This document shows positions 1-5,674 of a stretch of DNA of 5,674 nucleotides, one piece after another. The stretch lies in the NCBI GenBank assembly GCA_018675395.1, contig JABGYE010000002.1, forward strand, positions 1 through 5,674, in the 5' to 3' direction. Numbering within the stretch: position 1 is the stretch's first letter; each line of letters opens with the position of its first letter. The notes beneath the pieces are model-generated. The model was not told the origin of the DNA, searched no databases, and saw only the letters and a list, made by a program, of their open reading frames with translations. This stretch comes from EC70 sp018675395. Its GTDB lineage: Bacteria > Verrucomicrobiota > Verrucomicrobiia > Verrucomicrobiales > DEV007. A program made the position numbers and the translations under genes.

Positions 1-586
1 TGGAGAAGTTTTTAAATCCAAAGAATAGGGCCGCGAGGACAGGCTTAAAAAAAGCTTAGTTGATTTTGTAAAATCAGGGAAAGGACTAATCGGCACACAT
101 TCAGCTACCGACACATATAAGAATTGGAAAGACTTCAATGACATGATGGGTGGAGCATTCGCTGGGCACCCTTGGCACACTAAAATAAGAGTTAAAAATC
201 TTGAACCAAATCACCCACTTAATGCTGCCTTTTCAGGCAAAGACTTTGAGATCGCTGACGAAATTTATCAATTCCGTAAAAACACTGCTTCCGCTGATGA
301 GCGCCGCATGCTACTTAGCCTTTCTGGTGAAATCGTGGATAAGGGAAGAGGAAATAGTGGCAAGGAAGGATTGTATCCAATTGCTTGGCTCGATAAATAT
401 GGTGAAGGTAGAATATTCTATTGTTCACTTGGACACAGAGATGAAATCTACTGGAACCCTGAAATTCTCAAACACTATCTTGCAGGAATACAATATGCTA
501 TAGGAGACCTAGATGCTGATGCTGCACCAAAAAAGGTTGCTGCAAATGGCTTCTTAAAGGGAACTCGAAACCTAGTGTCTAAATAA
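1..586 (+). CDS. ThuA-like domain protein, 3' part; reading frame broken near the window start
   Basis: The frame ending at the TAA of 584-586 encodes a ThuA-like (trehalose utilisation, glutamine-amidotransferase-like fold) domain. Counting from the codon at 29, visible motifs are LKKSLVDFVKSGKGLIGTHSATD split over residues 6-28, MMGGAFAGHPWH at 39-50, DEIYQF, and a C-terminal GRIFYCSLGHRDEIYW block followed by LKHYLAGIQYAIGD. This is typical of the ThuA proteins that are abundant in Planctomycetota and Verrucomicrobiota, often linked to sugar metabolism; the substrate and reaction here are unknown. The gene begins left of the window. Its frame has an in-frame TAG at 26-28, and the first start codon after it is ATG 143, which would cut off the conserved GKGLIGTHSATD segment, so 143 is not a credible native start. 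The interruption may be a sequencing error or a real lesion. The gene is followed by a terminator, so it closes its transcription unit. Family call is confident; integrity is not. Confidence 0.82.
9..59 (+). other. Frame disruption in the ThuA-like gene
   Basis: The main frame reads GEVFKSKE, then TAG (26-28), then GREDRLKKSLVDFV. The next frame, starting at base 3, is open through this stop and reads FLNPKNRAARTGLKKA before its own TAG at 57-59. The two frames meet at a run of seven A (47-53), where one extra A would join the second frame to the conserved LKKSLVDFV. So either a single base change made the TAG, or an A was lost from the homopolymer (in the read or in the genome). The residues GEVF at the very start suit the usual NTTGE-type strand of the family and favour the first frame, but the case is not closed. 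Confidence 0.6.
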
Positions 587-611
587 TAAAAGTACAACCA
601 ATTACAGCCTG

Positions 612-653
612 AAGGGCCGGTCTCCTTGAAAAAAGGTGCCGGCCCTTTGCTTT
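612..653 (+). terminator. Rho-independent terminator after the ThuA-like gene
   Basis: Bases 612-620 (AAGGGCCGG) pair perfectly with 639-647 (CCGGCCCTT). An inner stem of CCTT (624-627) with AAGG (633-636) sits above a small internal loop, and the apical loop is five bases. The 3' side runs into TTTGCTTT. The GC-rich stem stands out sharply from the AT-rich surroundings. It lies 25 bases after the ThuA-like stop codon and separates that gene from the DUF4399 gene. Confidence 0.88.
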
Positions 654-679
654 AAAATTATGACAAAATCTTCAATAAC

Positions 680-703
680 GTTCTCGACATTTGATCGAAG
701 AAC
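680..703. repeat. Imperfect inverted repeat upstream of the DUF4399 promoter
   Basis: GTTCTCGA (680-687) faces TCGAAGAAC (695-703); eight pairs form if one A is bulged. It lies just upstream of the TATAAT box at 716-721 and overlaps the only candidate -35 region, so it could be a binding site for a regulator. It could equally be chance. Confidence 0.3.
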
Positions 704-721
704 CTAGTTAACTCTTATAAT
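691..721 (+). promoter_or_regulatory. Putative sigma-70-type promoter for the DUF4399 gene
   Basis: An exact TATAAT is present at 716-721. A partial -35 match, TTGATC, is at 691-696, giving a 19-base spacer, which is longer than the usual 17. Transcription would start near 728, leaving a leader of only about nine bases before ATG 737. That agrees with the lack of a Shine-Dalgarno sequence. The position immediately after a terminator also fits a new transcription unit. In AT-rich DNA a TATAAT can occur by chance. Confidence 0.45.
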
Positions 722-736
722 TAAAAATATAAATCA

Positions 737-1192
737 ATGAGCATAATAAACACTGCCTTAACCGCTGCCGTTATTCTTATCACCTCCAGCATCATGTCTG
801 CCGAGGAATCCAAAAAACCTTCACCAAAAGCTGAGCCTAAAATGACTTCGCCTAAAGGTGCTAAAGCATATATTATTTTCCCTAAGGACGGCAAAACTGT
901 AAAAACAAAATTCCTAGTCAAGTTCGGCTTAAAAAAAATGGGAATTGCTCCAGCAGGAATAAAGTTCCCCAACACTGGTCATCATCATTTGATAATTGAT
1001 GGCGCGAAATTTGATATAAACCTCCCACTTCCCATGTCAGACACACTCAAACATTTCGGAGCAGGCCAGACAGAAACATTCCTTGAACTTAAACCAGGAA
1101 AACACACTTTAAAGCTGGTCTTTGCTGATCACTTACACAGAGTTCATGAGCCTCCAGTAATTTCAGAAGAAATAACAATTACAGTTAAATAA
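737..1192 (+). CDS. Exported DUF4399 domain protein
   Basis: A 151-residue protein. Residues 1-21 form a signal peptide (hydrophobic AVILITSSIM, then SA before EES), followed by a Lys/Pro-rich linker to about residue 41. The rest matches the DUF4399 family: YIIFPKDGKTV at 45-55, TGHHHLIID at 80-88, HFGAGQTET at 106-114, LKPGKHTLKLVFADHLH at 118-134 and HEPPVISEEITITV at 137-150. The family is a small beta-sandwich-like secreted domain of unknown function, usually with this set of conserved histidines. The His cluster (82-84, 106, 123, 132, 134, 137) is what I would expect of a metal site, but that is inference. The start at ATG 737 is supported by the signal peptide directly after it; there is no Shine-Dalgarno sequence. 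The gene is 57 bases upstream of the preferred start of the nucleoid-associated protein on the same strand, so co-transcription is possible. Confidence 0.87.
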   Translation: MSIINTALTAAVILITSSIMSAEESKKPSPKAEPKMTSPKGAKAYIIFPKDGKTVKTKFLVKFGLKKMGIAPAGIKFPNTGHHHLIIDGAKFDINLPLPMSDTLKHFGAGQTETFLELKPGKHTLKLVFADHLHRVHEPPVISEEITITVK

Positions 1193-1216
1193 TAATTCTT
1201 CGAATTTATTGAATTC

Positions 1217-1236
1217 AAGTTCGCTATGGCGAACTT
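1217..1236. repeat. Perfect 8-bp hairpin around ATG 1226
   Basis: AAGTTCGC (1217-1224) pairs perfectly with GCGAACTT (1229-1236), leaving a four-base loop TATG that holds the first in-frame ATG of the next gene. No T-tract follows, so it is not a standard rho-independent terminator, though it may protect or weakly end the DUF4399 transcript. It argues that translation starts at the later ATG 1250. Confidence 0.6.
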
Positions 1237-1249
1237 CTTCGTAATTTTC

Positions 1250-2299
1250 ATGGCTTTAGCAGTAAACCTAAGAGAAGCCGGACTCACTAGTCTTGCCCTA
1301 GCGAAAATTGGCAATCCTCTCAAAGGTGAGCCACTTCTTACCTCTAAGAAATTATGCAAATTTAATGAAGAAGAATCTGATCTTCTTACGAGCTGCTTTC
1401 TAAATCCATTCAAGTCTCTGGACCCCCATCAATTGCAGGGAATCAAAACTGAAGAAGGAAACCCTCTTTTTGATTATGCTCATGCAACCTTCAATGACGA
1501 TGACTCACTATTAGATTCAGCAAAAGAAATAGCCCATCACCTCTATTCAAAATCATATCACCCAAACATCAAATCAGGAGATCTCTGCATTTCTCTGATT
1601 GAAGGAATTATCATTAAAGGAAAATCCGTACCGGGAGTATGTATTATAAAAAGCGAAAGCAAGGTGCCTTTCCTACAAATTTCGGATGACGATGGAGACC
1701 TGACACTAACAACCCAACATGGAATTTACCCAGACAAAGTCGACAAGGGTTGTCTCATTCTAAATCATCAAAAAGAAAAAGGTTACATCGTGTATCTCTT
1801 TGATAAATCTGGAAATACACAATTTTGGAACAAGGACTTCGTGGCAGCTGCCCCCATTAGAGATGAAGATTATCTGACAAAGAAATTTGGTGAACTCTGC
1901 ATCAACTTCGCTAACAAAGGGATCAACTCTGAAGCAGATCAAAATACCCGAATGACAGTAGCTAACCGTGCCCTTAATTATCTAAATGAAAGTGAAGATT
2001 TTGAAATTGAGAATTTTGAAAAGGCCCTCGGTGCACCTGAGCTGGTAGACCAATTCACCTCATTCAAAAAACAATACGAAGAAAATGCCGGCAATAATAT
2101 AAAGGACCAATTCTCAATATCTAAAAAAGAGGCAACCAAAGCTCAAAACCGACTAAAAAAACGTATGAAACTTGATACCGGAGCAGAATTAACATTCACA
2201 TCAAAGTTCTTAGATCAATCTGAAAGCTTATTAGAAAAGGGCTGGGATGAGAGCAAGGGTATGAACTATGTGAAAATATATTTTGGAGAAGAACTTTAA
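1250..2299 (+). CDS. Nucleoid-associated protein, NdpA/YejK (37-kDa) family
   Basis: A protein of 349 residues from ATG 1250, close to the 335 residues of E. coli YejK. Family features, numbered from 1250: LALAKIGNPLKGE at 15-27, LTSCFLNPFKSL at 46-57, SAKEIAHHLY at 90-99, HPNIKSGDLCISL at 104-116, the core IIKSESKVPFLQI at 132-144, GIYPDKVDKGCLILN at 158-172, and FWNKDFVAAAPIRDEDYLT at 192-210. The C-terminal third is helical and charged. Members associate with bacterial nucleoids and bind DNA; the precise role is poorly defined. It is cytoplasmic, with no signal peptide. An in-frame ATG at 1226 would add MANFFVIF, but that ATG sits in a hairpin loop and the added hydrophobic residues are not expected in the family, so 1250 is preferred. 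Neither start has a Shine-Dalgarno sequence. Confidence 0.83.
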   Translation: MALAVNLREAGLTSLALAKIGNPLKGEPLLTSKKLCKFNEEESDLLTSCFLNPFKSLDPHQLQGIKTEEGNPLFDYAHATFNDDDSLLDSAKEIAHHLYSKSYHPNIKSGDLCISLIEGIIIKGKSVPGVCIIKSESKVPFLQISDDDGDLTLTTQHGIYPDKVDKGCLILNHQKEKGYIVYLFDKSGNTQFWNKDFVAAAPIRDEDYLTKKFGELCINFANKGINSEADQNTRMTVANRALNYLNESEDFEIENFEKALGAPELVDQFTSFKKQYEENAGNNIKDQFSISKKEATKAQNRLKKRMKLDTGAELTFTSKFLDQSESLLEKGWDESKGMNYVKIYFGEEL

Positions 2300-2303
2300 A
2301 TTG

Positions 2304-2325
2304 TTAAGATTTCCAATAATCTTAA
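2304..2325 (+). terminator. AT-rich hairpin after the nucleoid-associated protein gene (weak terminator candidate)
   Basis: TTAAGATT (2304-2311) pairs perfectly with AATCTTAA (2318-2325) around a six-base loop, five bases after the stop codon. The stem has only one GC pair and is not followed by a T-tract, so it may slow or process the transcript rather than end it. Confidence 0.35.
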
Positions 2326-2332
2326 GCTTACC

Positions 2333-2338
2333 TATAAT
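2333..2338 (+). promoter_or_regulatory. Putative -10 box for the adaptor-toroid unit
   Basis: An exact TATAAT lies 73 bases before ATG 2412. No good -35 box is seen at the right distance (the bases there read TTTCCA), so this is a weak call resting on the -10 match and on its position at the head of a new gene pair. Confidence 0.35.
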
Positions 2339-2350
2339 TAAATACCTATA

Positions 2351-2364
2351 CCGATTCGAATCGG
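2351..2364. promoter_or_regulatory. Perfect 14-base palindrome, possible operator
   Basis: CCGATTCGAATCGG reads the same on both strands. It lies 12 bases downstream of the TATAAT at 2333-2338, where a repressor would block early transcription. It could instead fold as a short RNA hairpin with a TCGA loop. There is no T-tract after it, so a terminator is unlikely. Confidence 0.4.
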
Positions 2365-2411
2365 CTTAAAAGCACCATAATTGACCAAAAAAAACCCTCA
2401 ATATCCTGAAC

Positions 2412-3848
2412 ATGAAAAGAAAAATTATCGCTAATCTTATTTCATTAACCATTACCCTTGGTCATGTTTTTGCAGAAGATCAAAAACCGAATCCAGAAAA
2501 TGGCAACAATGCAAAGGAACAGCCAAAGCCGGCCCCCAGTGAACATACCGTCAAGACTGGACCCTTCAATATTAAGATAGAACTTGATGCTTTCTTCAGT
2601 GCGGAAAAAGAGCACCAAATAAGTTTAAGCCCTGAAGCTTGGGCTGATATGACTTTGATCTCAGCTTTGTCGCATGGCACTAAAGTCAAAAAAGGGCAGA
2701 GCCTTCTTAGCCTAGAAACAAAAAAACTAAAAAAAACTATAGAAGAAATAGAGATCGGAAACCCACCCGCCAAGTTAGCCCTAGAATTACTCGAGTCAGA
2801 GCTAGCATCTCTAGAAAAAAGCACCCCTCTTATCATTGAGGAAACTAAAAGAGAAAAGAATATTGCTGATGAAAATTTAAGTTACTATGAAAAGGTTGGA
2901 CATCCAGAAGCTATTCGAGCCACAGAACTTAGCCTGCATTTTGCCAAGCAAAGCTACGATTATGCCAAAGAAGAATACGAACAGTTACTGAAAATGTATG
3001 AAGCTGACGATCTGACAGAAGAGACAGAAGAGATCATCTTAAAACGTGCAAAGAACAGCTTCGAACGCGCTAGCGAAAACCTCCGCTTATCTAAAATGAG
3101 CATTGAACGCCAGTTAAAAATATCGCTACCACAACAACTAACTTCAAAAAAATCCACTGCTGCCATCGGCGAAATAACTTTCCAAGACAGCATGCTTGTT
3201 CTCCCCCGAACACTTGAACAGAAACGTCACGCTGTGCAAAAAGCAAAACGCGATCAAGCTAAAGCGGAAGAAAATCTCAAAAACCTAAAGACTGATCTTG
3301 AATCATTTAAAATAGTTTCACCAGCTAACGGAACCCTTTATTATGGACTAAGCAAAGACGGCAAATGGATCACCGCTCCGGCAATAGCAAAAAAACTTGT
3401 TCCAGGAGGGAAACTTGCACCGCATGAAGTTTTTATGACTATTGTTGAGTCTAGTTCCTTAGGGCTAAAAGCTAGTGTGCCTGAAGCAAAACTCACACAT
3501 TTAAAAAACGGCCTAGCCGCAACAATCATTCCGACATCTAATCCTTCACTAAAAATCATAGGACAAGTAACTGATGTGAATCATATTCCAGGTTCTTTCT
3601 CCACGAGCTTATCAACGGAAACCAAAGACCCACTTCTCTTTCCAGGAATGACAGCAAAAGTGACTATTATCGCAGCAGAATATGATAAAGTTATCACAGT
3701 TCCCAATGGTTTACTTGATGATAACAATGTTTGGATCATGAACGGTGAAGAAAAAATCCAACGCCCAGTAAAGATCGGACCAAGCGACGGCAAAGTCACG
3801 GTAATTCTCGAAGGATTAAATGAAGGAGAAAAAGTCGTTTCTAAATAA
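2412..3848 (+). CDS. Exported HlyD/RND-type periplasmic adaptor (membrane fusion protein)
   Basis: A 478-residue protein. Residues 1-21 are a signal peptide (MKRK, hydrophobic stretch, HVFA before EDQ), followed by a Pro/Asn/Lys-rich linker to about 45. The first half of a lipoyl-like domain contains GTKVKKGQSLLSLET at 89-103. Residues of about 104-300 are a long charged coiled-coil region with a likely hairpin tip around 194-211 (MYEADDLTEETEEIILKR). The second lipoyl half has FKIVSPANGTLYYG at 309-322 and PGGKLAPHEVFMTIVE at 331-346. A beta-barrel (about 347-425, with LFPGMTAKVTI at 399-409) and a C-terminal membrane-proximal domain ending in GLNEGEKVVSK follow. Such adaptors link an inner-membrane transporter to an outer-membrane channel in the periplasm; the substrate is unknown. 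No transporter or channel gene adjoins it here. The start is set by the signal peptide; there is no Shine-Dalgarno sequence. The next gene starts 14 bases after its stop, so the two are probably one operon. Confidence 0.86.
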   Translation: MKRKIIANLISLTITLGHVFAEDQKPNPENGNNAKEQPKPAPSEHTVKTGPFNIKIELDAFFSAEKEHQISLSPEAWADMTLISALSHGTKVKKGQSLLSLETKKLKKTIEEIEIGNPPAKLALELLESELASLEKSTPLIIEETKREKNIADENLSYYEKVGHPEAIRATELSLHFAKQSYDYAKEEYEQLLKMYEADDLTEETEEIILKRAKNSFERASENLRLSKMSIERQLKISLPQQLTSKKSTAAIGEITFQDSMLVLPRTLEQKRHAVQKAKRDQAKAEENLKNLKTDLESFKIVSPANGTLYYGLSKDGKWITAPAIAKKLVPGGKLAPHEVFMTIVESSSLGLKASVPEAKLTHLKNGLAATIIPTSNPSLKIIGQVTDVNHIPGSFSTSLSTETKDPLLFPGMTAKVTIIAAEYDKVITVPNGLLDDNNVWIMNGEEKIQRPVKIGPSDGKVTVILEGLNEGEKVVSK

Positions 3849-3862
3849 TTTAAATTCTATCA

Positions 3863-5059
3863 ATGATTAAATCACGATCAGGAATTGGCTTAATAATATC
3901 TAAAGCAGTTTTATTTTTAAGCTTGTTTTTGATAACTCACCCTCAGCTCATGACGGGTGACACTGGCATCCAAAAAGCTTCTCGACAGCCTCCGCCCAAA
4001 GGAGCAATAGAGTCTTCTATACGTAAAGGTATTGACTTTTTAATATCCAATCAAAACAAAGATGGATCCTGGGGATCTGCAAGAAACACAAAGGGCCTAA
4101 ATATTTATGCTCCGGTACCTGGCGCTCATCATGCGTTTCGAGCTGCTGTTACAGCTATGTGCGTTAATGCTTTAATTGAAACAAATGCCACTAATCACGA
4201 TCCAAAAGCAGAATCTGCACTCGAACGTGGTGAAAAATGGATCCTAAAAAATCTTGGGTCAGTCCGAAGGGCTAACCATGATGCACTTTATAACGTATGG
4301 GGACATTCTTATGGGATCGCCGCATTAGTTGCGATGCACAATAAGAAAGAAGTCTCAGATGAACGCAAAAAAATCATAAAAGATTCAATAAGGCACCAAA
4401 TCAAAATGCTTCAGAAATATGAAAGCGTTGATGGTGGCTGGGGATATTATGATTTCCGTCATCAGGCCAAACAACCATCCTCCTCCTCAATTAGCTTTAC
4501 TAACTCAACAGCATTAGTTGCATTAAAAAGAGCAGAACAGATAGGTGTAGATGTTCCGGACCGCCTCGTTAAACGCGCATTTGATGCCACTAAACGACAA
4601 CAAAAACCAGACTTCTCCTATGCTTACGGTGAATATCTAAAGCTTCGACCAATGCGAGGCATCAACCTCCCAGGTGGAAGCCTTGGAAGATCTCAAGCCT
4701 GCAATATTGCCCTTAAATTATGGGGAGATGAAAAGGTCACAGAAAAAGTAATTGATACCTGGCTGGATAAGCTATGGGCTCGAAACGGCTGGTTATCGAT
4801 TGGAAGAAAACGTCCAATCCCCCATGAAAGTTGGTTCCAAGTAGCAGGATACTTTTATTATTACGGACACTACTATGCATCACTCTGTATTGAAGATTTA
4901 TCCGATGCAAAAAATGCTGAATACCATAAGGGTCAATTAGCTGCTATTATGTTACCACTACAAGAAAAGGAAGGAAGTTGGTGGGATTATCCTTTTTATT
5001 CTTATCACCGACCATACGGAACAGCATTTGCTTTAATGACTCTGGTCCGCTGCCTTTGA
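3863..5059 (+). CDS. Exported prenyltransferase/squalene-oxidase-repeat (alpha/alpha-toroid) protein
   Basis: A 398-residue protein. Residues 1-30 look like a signal peptide or N-terminal anchor (MIKSRSG, then a hydrophobic stretch to LFLITHP). The remainder has terpenoid-cyclase-type toroid repeats: SIRKGIDFLISNQNKDGSWG at 52-71, YNVWGHSYGIAAL at 133-145, IRHQIKMLQ with VDGGWGYYD at 166-187, SLGRSQACNIALKLWG at 263-278, and LPLQEKEGSWWDYPF with YGTAFALMTLVRCL at 364-398. The GSWG-type segments are QW-like motifs of squalene-hopene cyclases, but those enzymes are usually over 600 residues and carry a DxDD acid motif, which I do not find here. So a cyclase reaction is not supported. Similar exported proteins are common and uncharacterised in Planctomycetota and Verrucomicrobiota. 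It lies 14 bases after the adaptor gene, suggesting a shared envelope role. The stop is TGA, 11 bases from the convergent pntB stop. Confidence 0.84.
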   Translation: MIKSRSGIGLIISKAVLFLSLFLITHPQLMTGDTGIQKASRQPPPKGAIESSIRKGIDFLISNQNKDGSWGSARNTKGLNIYAPVPGAHHAFRAAVTAMCVNALIETNATNHDPKAESALERGEKWILKNLGSVRRANHDALYNVWGHSYGIAALVAMHNKKEVSDERKKIIKDSIRHQIKMLQKYESVDGGWGYYDFRHQAKQPSSSSISFTNSTALVALKRAEQIGVDVPDRLVKRAFDATKRQQKPDFSYAYGEYLKLRPMRGINLPGGSLGRSQACNIALKLWGDEKVTEKVIDTWLDKLWARNGWLSIGRKRPIPHESWFQVAGYFYYYGHYYASLCIEDLSDAKNAEYHKGQLAAIMLPLQEKEGSWWDYPFYSYHRPYGTAFALMTLVRCL

Positions 5060-5070
5060 ACGGAGAAAAT

Positions 5071-5674
5071 TTATTCCTCAAACTGAGCAACCATACTACC
5101 GACGGTGGCCTTAGCATCACCATAGATCATCCTACAATTTTCGCGGAAAAAGAGAGTATTAATAATACCAGAATATCCAGCTCCTTGCCCACGCTTAAGA
5201 ACAAATACTGATCTCGCTTGATGAACGTTTATAATAGGCATTCCATAAATCGGGCTCTCCTCGTCTTCGAGCGCAGCTGGATTCACTACATCGTTAGCGC
5301 CAATCACAATTGCAACATCAACTGTCGGTATAATTGAATTCACTTCTTCCATCTCGCATAGCTGCTCGTATGGAACATCAGCCTCAGCCAACAAAACATT
5401 CATGTGGCCCGGCATGCGACCGGCTACCGGATGAACCGCATGCCTAACCTCGGCTCCATTCCGCTCAAGAATTTCAGAAAGTTCTTTAACTACATGCTGA
5501 GCCTGAGCCACAGCCATACCATATCCCGGCACAAAAGATACTGTATCAGCGGCCTCAAGAATAAAAAAGGCATCTGCTGGTGTTATAGGCCTAACTTCAC
5601 CTTGAGCTGCTTTGCCCCCTCCCTTAGAGGTCACCTTGGCTCCAAAACCGCCAAAAAGAACATTTGTAATCGAA
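5071..5674 (-). CDS. pntB: NAD(P) transhydrogenase subunit beta, C-terminal part (runs off the window)
   Basis: The minus-strand frame is open from the window edge to the TAA at 5071-5073, giving the last 200 residues of PntB; the E. coli protein has 462. Numbered from the edge: SITNVLFGGFG at 1-11 ends the membrane domain, a Gly/Lys-rich linker follows, and the rest is the NADP(H)-binding domain III. Its fingerprint motifs are GYGMAVAQAQ at 50-59, HPVAGRMPGHMNVLLAEA at 81-98, GANDVVNP at 125-132, KRGQGAGY at 160-167 and GDAKATV at 185-191. The enzyme couples hydride transfer between NADH and NADP+ to proton translocation across the inner membrane. A GTG at 5632-5634 is internal, not a start, because conserved PntB sequence continues upstream of it. 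All visible fingerprint motifs are intact. pntA-type genes would be expected beyond the right edge, with pntB last in the operon. Confidence 0.96.
   Translation of the reverse strand, partial: SITNVLFGGFGAKVTSKGGGKAAQGEVRPITPADAFFILEAADTVSFVPGYGMAVAQAQHVVKELSEILERNGAEVRHAVHPVAGRMPGHMNVLLAEADVPYEQLCEMEEVNSIIPTVDVAIVIGANDVVNPAALEDEESPIYGMPIINVHQARSVFVLKRGQGAGYSGIINTLFFRENCRMIYGDAKATVGSMVAQFEE

Noticed and set aside
26..28. TAG recoded as an amino acid (stop-codon reassignment or pyrrolysine)
   Set aside because: It is a single case at the window edge with a simpler explanation (point change or homopolymer indel). The other visible genes end in TAA or TGA, which is too few to argue for reassignment.
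201..503. 100-residue open frame inside the ThuA-like gene
   Set aside because: It overlaps the conserved gene in another frame and shows no recognisable family or separate start signals.
143..586. ATG 143 as the true start of a small complete gene
   Set aside because: The frame before it encodes the conserved GKGLIGTHSATD segment of the ThuA-like domain, so starting at 143 would remove part of the fold.
2381..2407. TTGACC (2381-2386) with TATCCT (2402-2407) as a second promoter for the adaptor gene
   Set aside because: The spacer is only 15 bases, the -10 is a poor match, and transcription would start at or inside the start codon.
2480..2836. 118-residue minus-strand open frame within the adaptor gene
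   Set aside because: It is antisense to the adaptor's signal-peptide linker and lipoyl region, with low-complexity Ser/Phe-rich content expected from a shadow of Lys/Glu-rich codons.
4978..5211. 77-residue plus-strand open frame spanning the toroid and pntB 3' ends
   Set aside because: It overlaps conserved coding sequence of both genes in other frames and has no recognisable motifs.
5632..5634. GTG as the start of a 187-residue minus-strand protein
   Set aside because: The frame stays open to the window edge and the residues before it, NVLFGGFG, are typical PntB sequence; the gene is simply cut by the window.

Overview
The window is an AT-rich bacterial chromosome segment with six protein-coding genes and no RNA genes, insertion sequences or CRISPR arrays that I can see. 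The gene content points to the PVC superphylum, most likely Verrucomicrobiota: a ThuA-like domain protein with a GHPWH motif, an exported prenyltransferase/squalene-oxidase-repeat protein, a HlyD-type adaptor with a long coiled coil, a DUF4399 protein and a nucleoid-associated protein, with AT-rich leaders that lack recognisable Shine-Dalgarno sequences. This assignment is an inference from family content; nothing in the window proves it.

Layout from left to right. Bases 1-586 hold the 3' part of a ThuA-like gene whose reading frame is broken near the window start. A good rho-independent terminator follows at 612-653. A short promoter region with an exact TATAAT box at 716-721 leads to a small exported DUF4399 protein (737-1192). 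A 37-kDa-type nucleoid-associated protein follows on the same strand (start at 1250, or less likely 1226). The 112-base gap at 2300-2411 holds an AT-rich hairpin, a TATAAT box and a perfect 14-base palindrome. A two-gene unit follows: an exported HlyD/RND-type adaptor (2412-3848) and, 14 bases later, an exported alpha/alpha-toroid protein (3863-5059). The right end carries, on the opposite strand, the last 200 codons of pntB, the NADP(H)-binding part of proton-translocating transhydrogenase. It converges on the toroid gene with only 11 bases between stop codons.

How the genes fit together: three consecutive or near-consecutive genes (DUF4399, adaptor, toroid protein) encode proteins with N-terminal export signals, so the centre of the window is largely about the cell envelope. 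The adaptor and toroid genes look co-transcribed, yet no inner-membrane pump or outer-membrane channel is next to them here. That pairing is the most interesting functional lead. The ThuA-like and pntB genes appear to be edges of unrelated neighbouring units. I did not find convincing evidence of a wholly new system.
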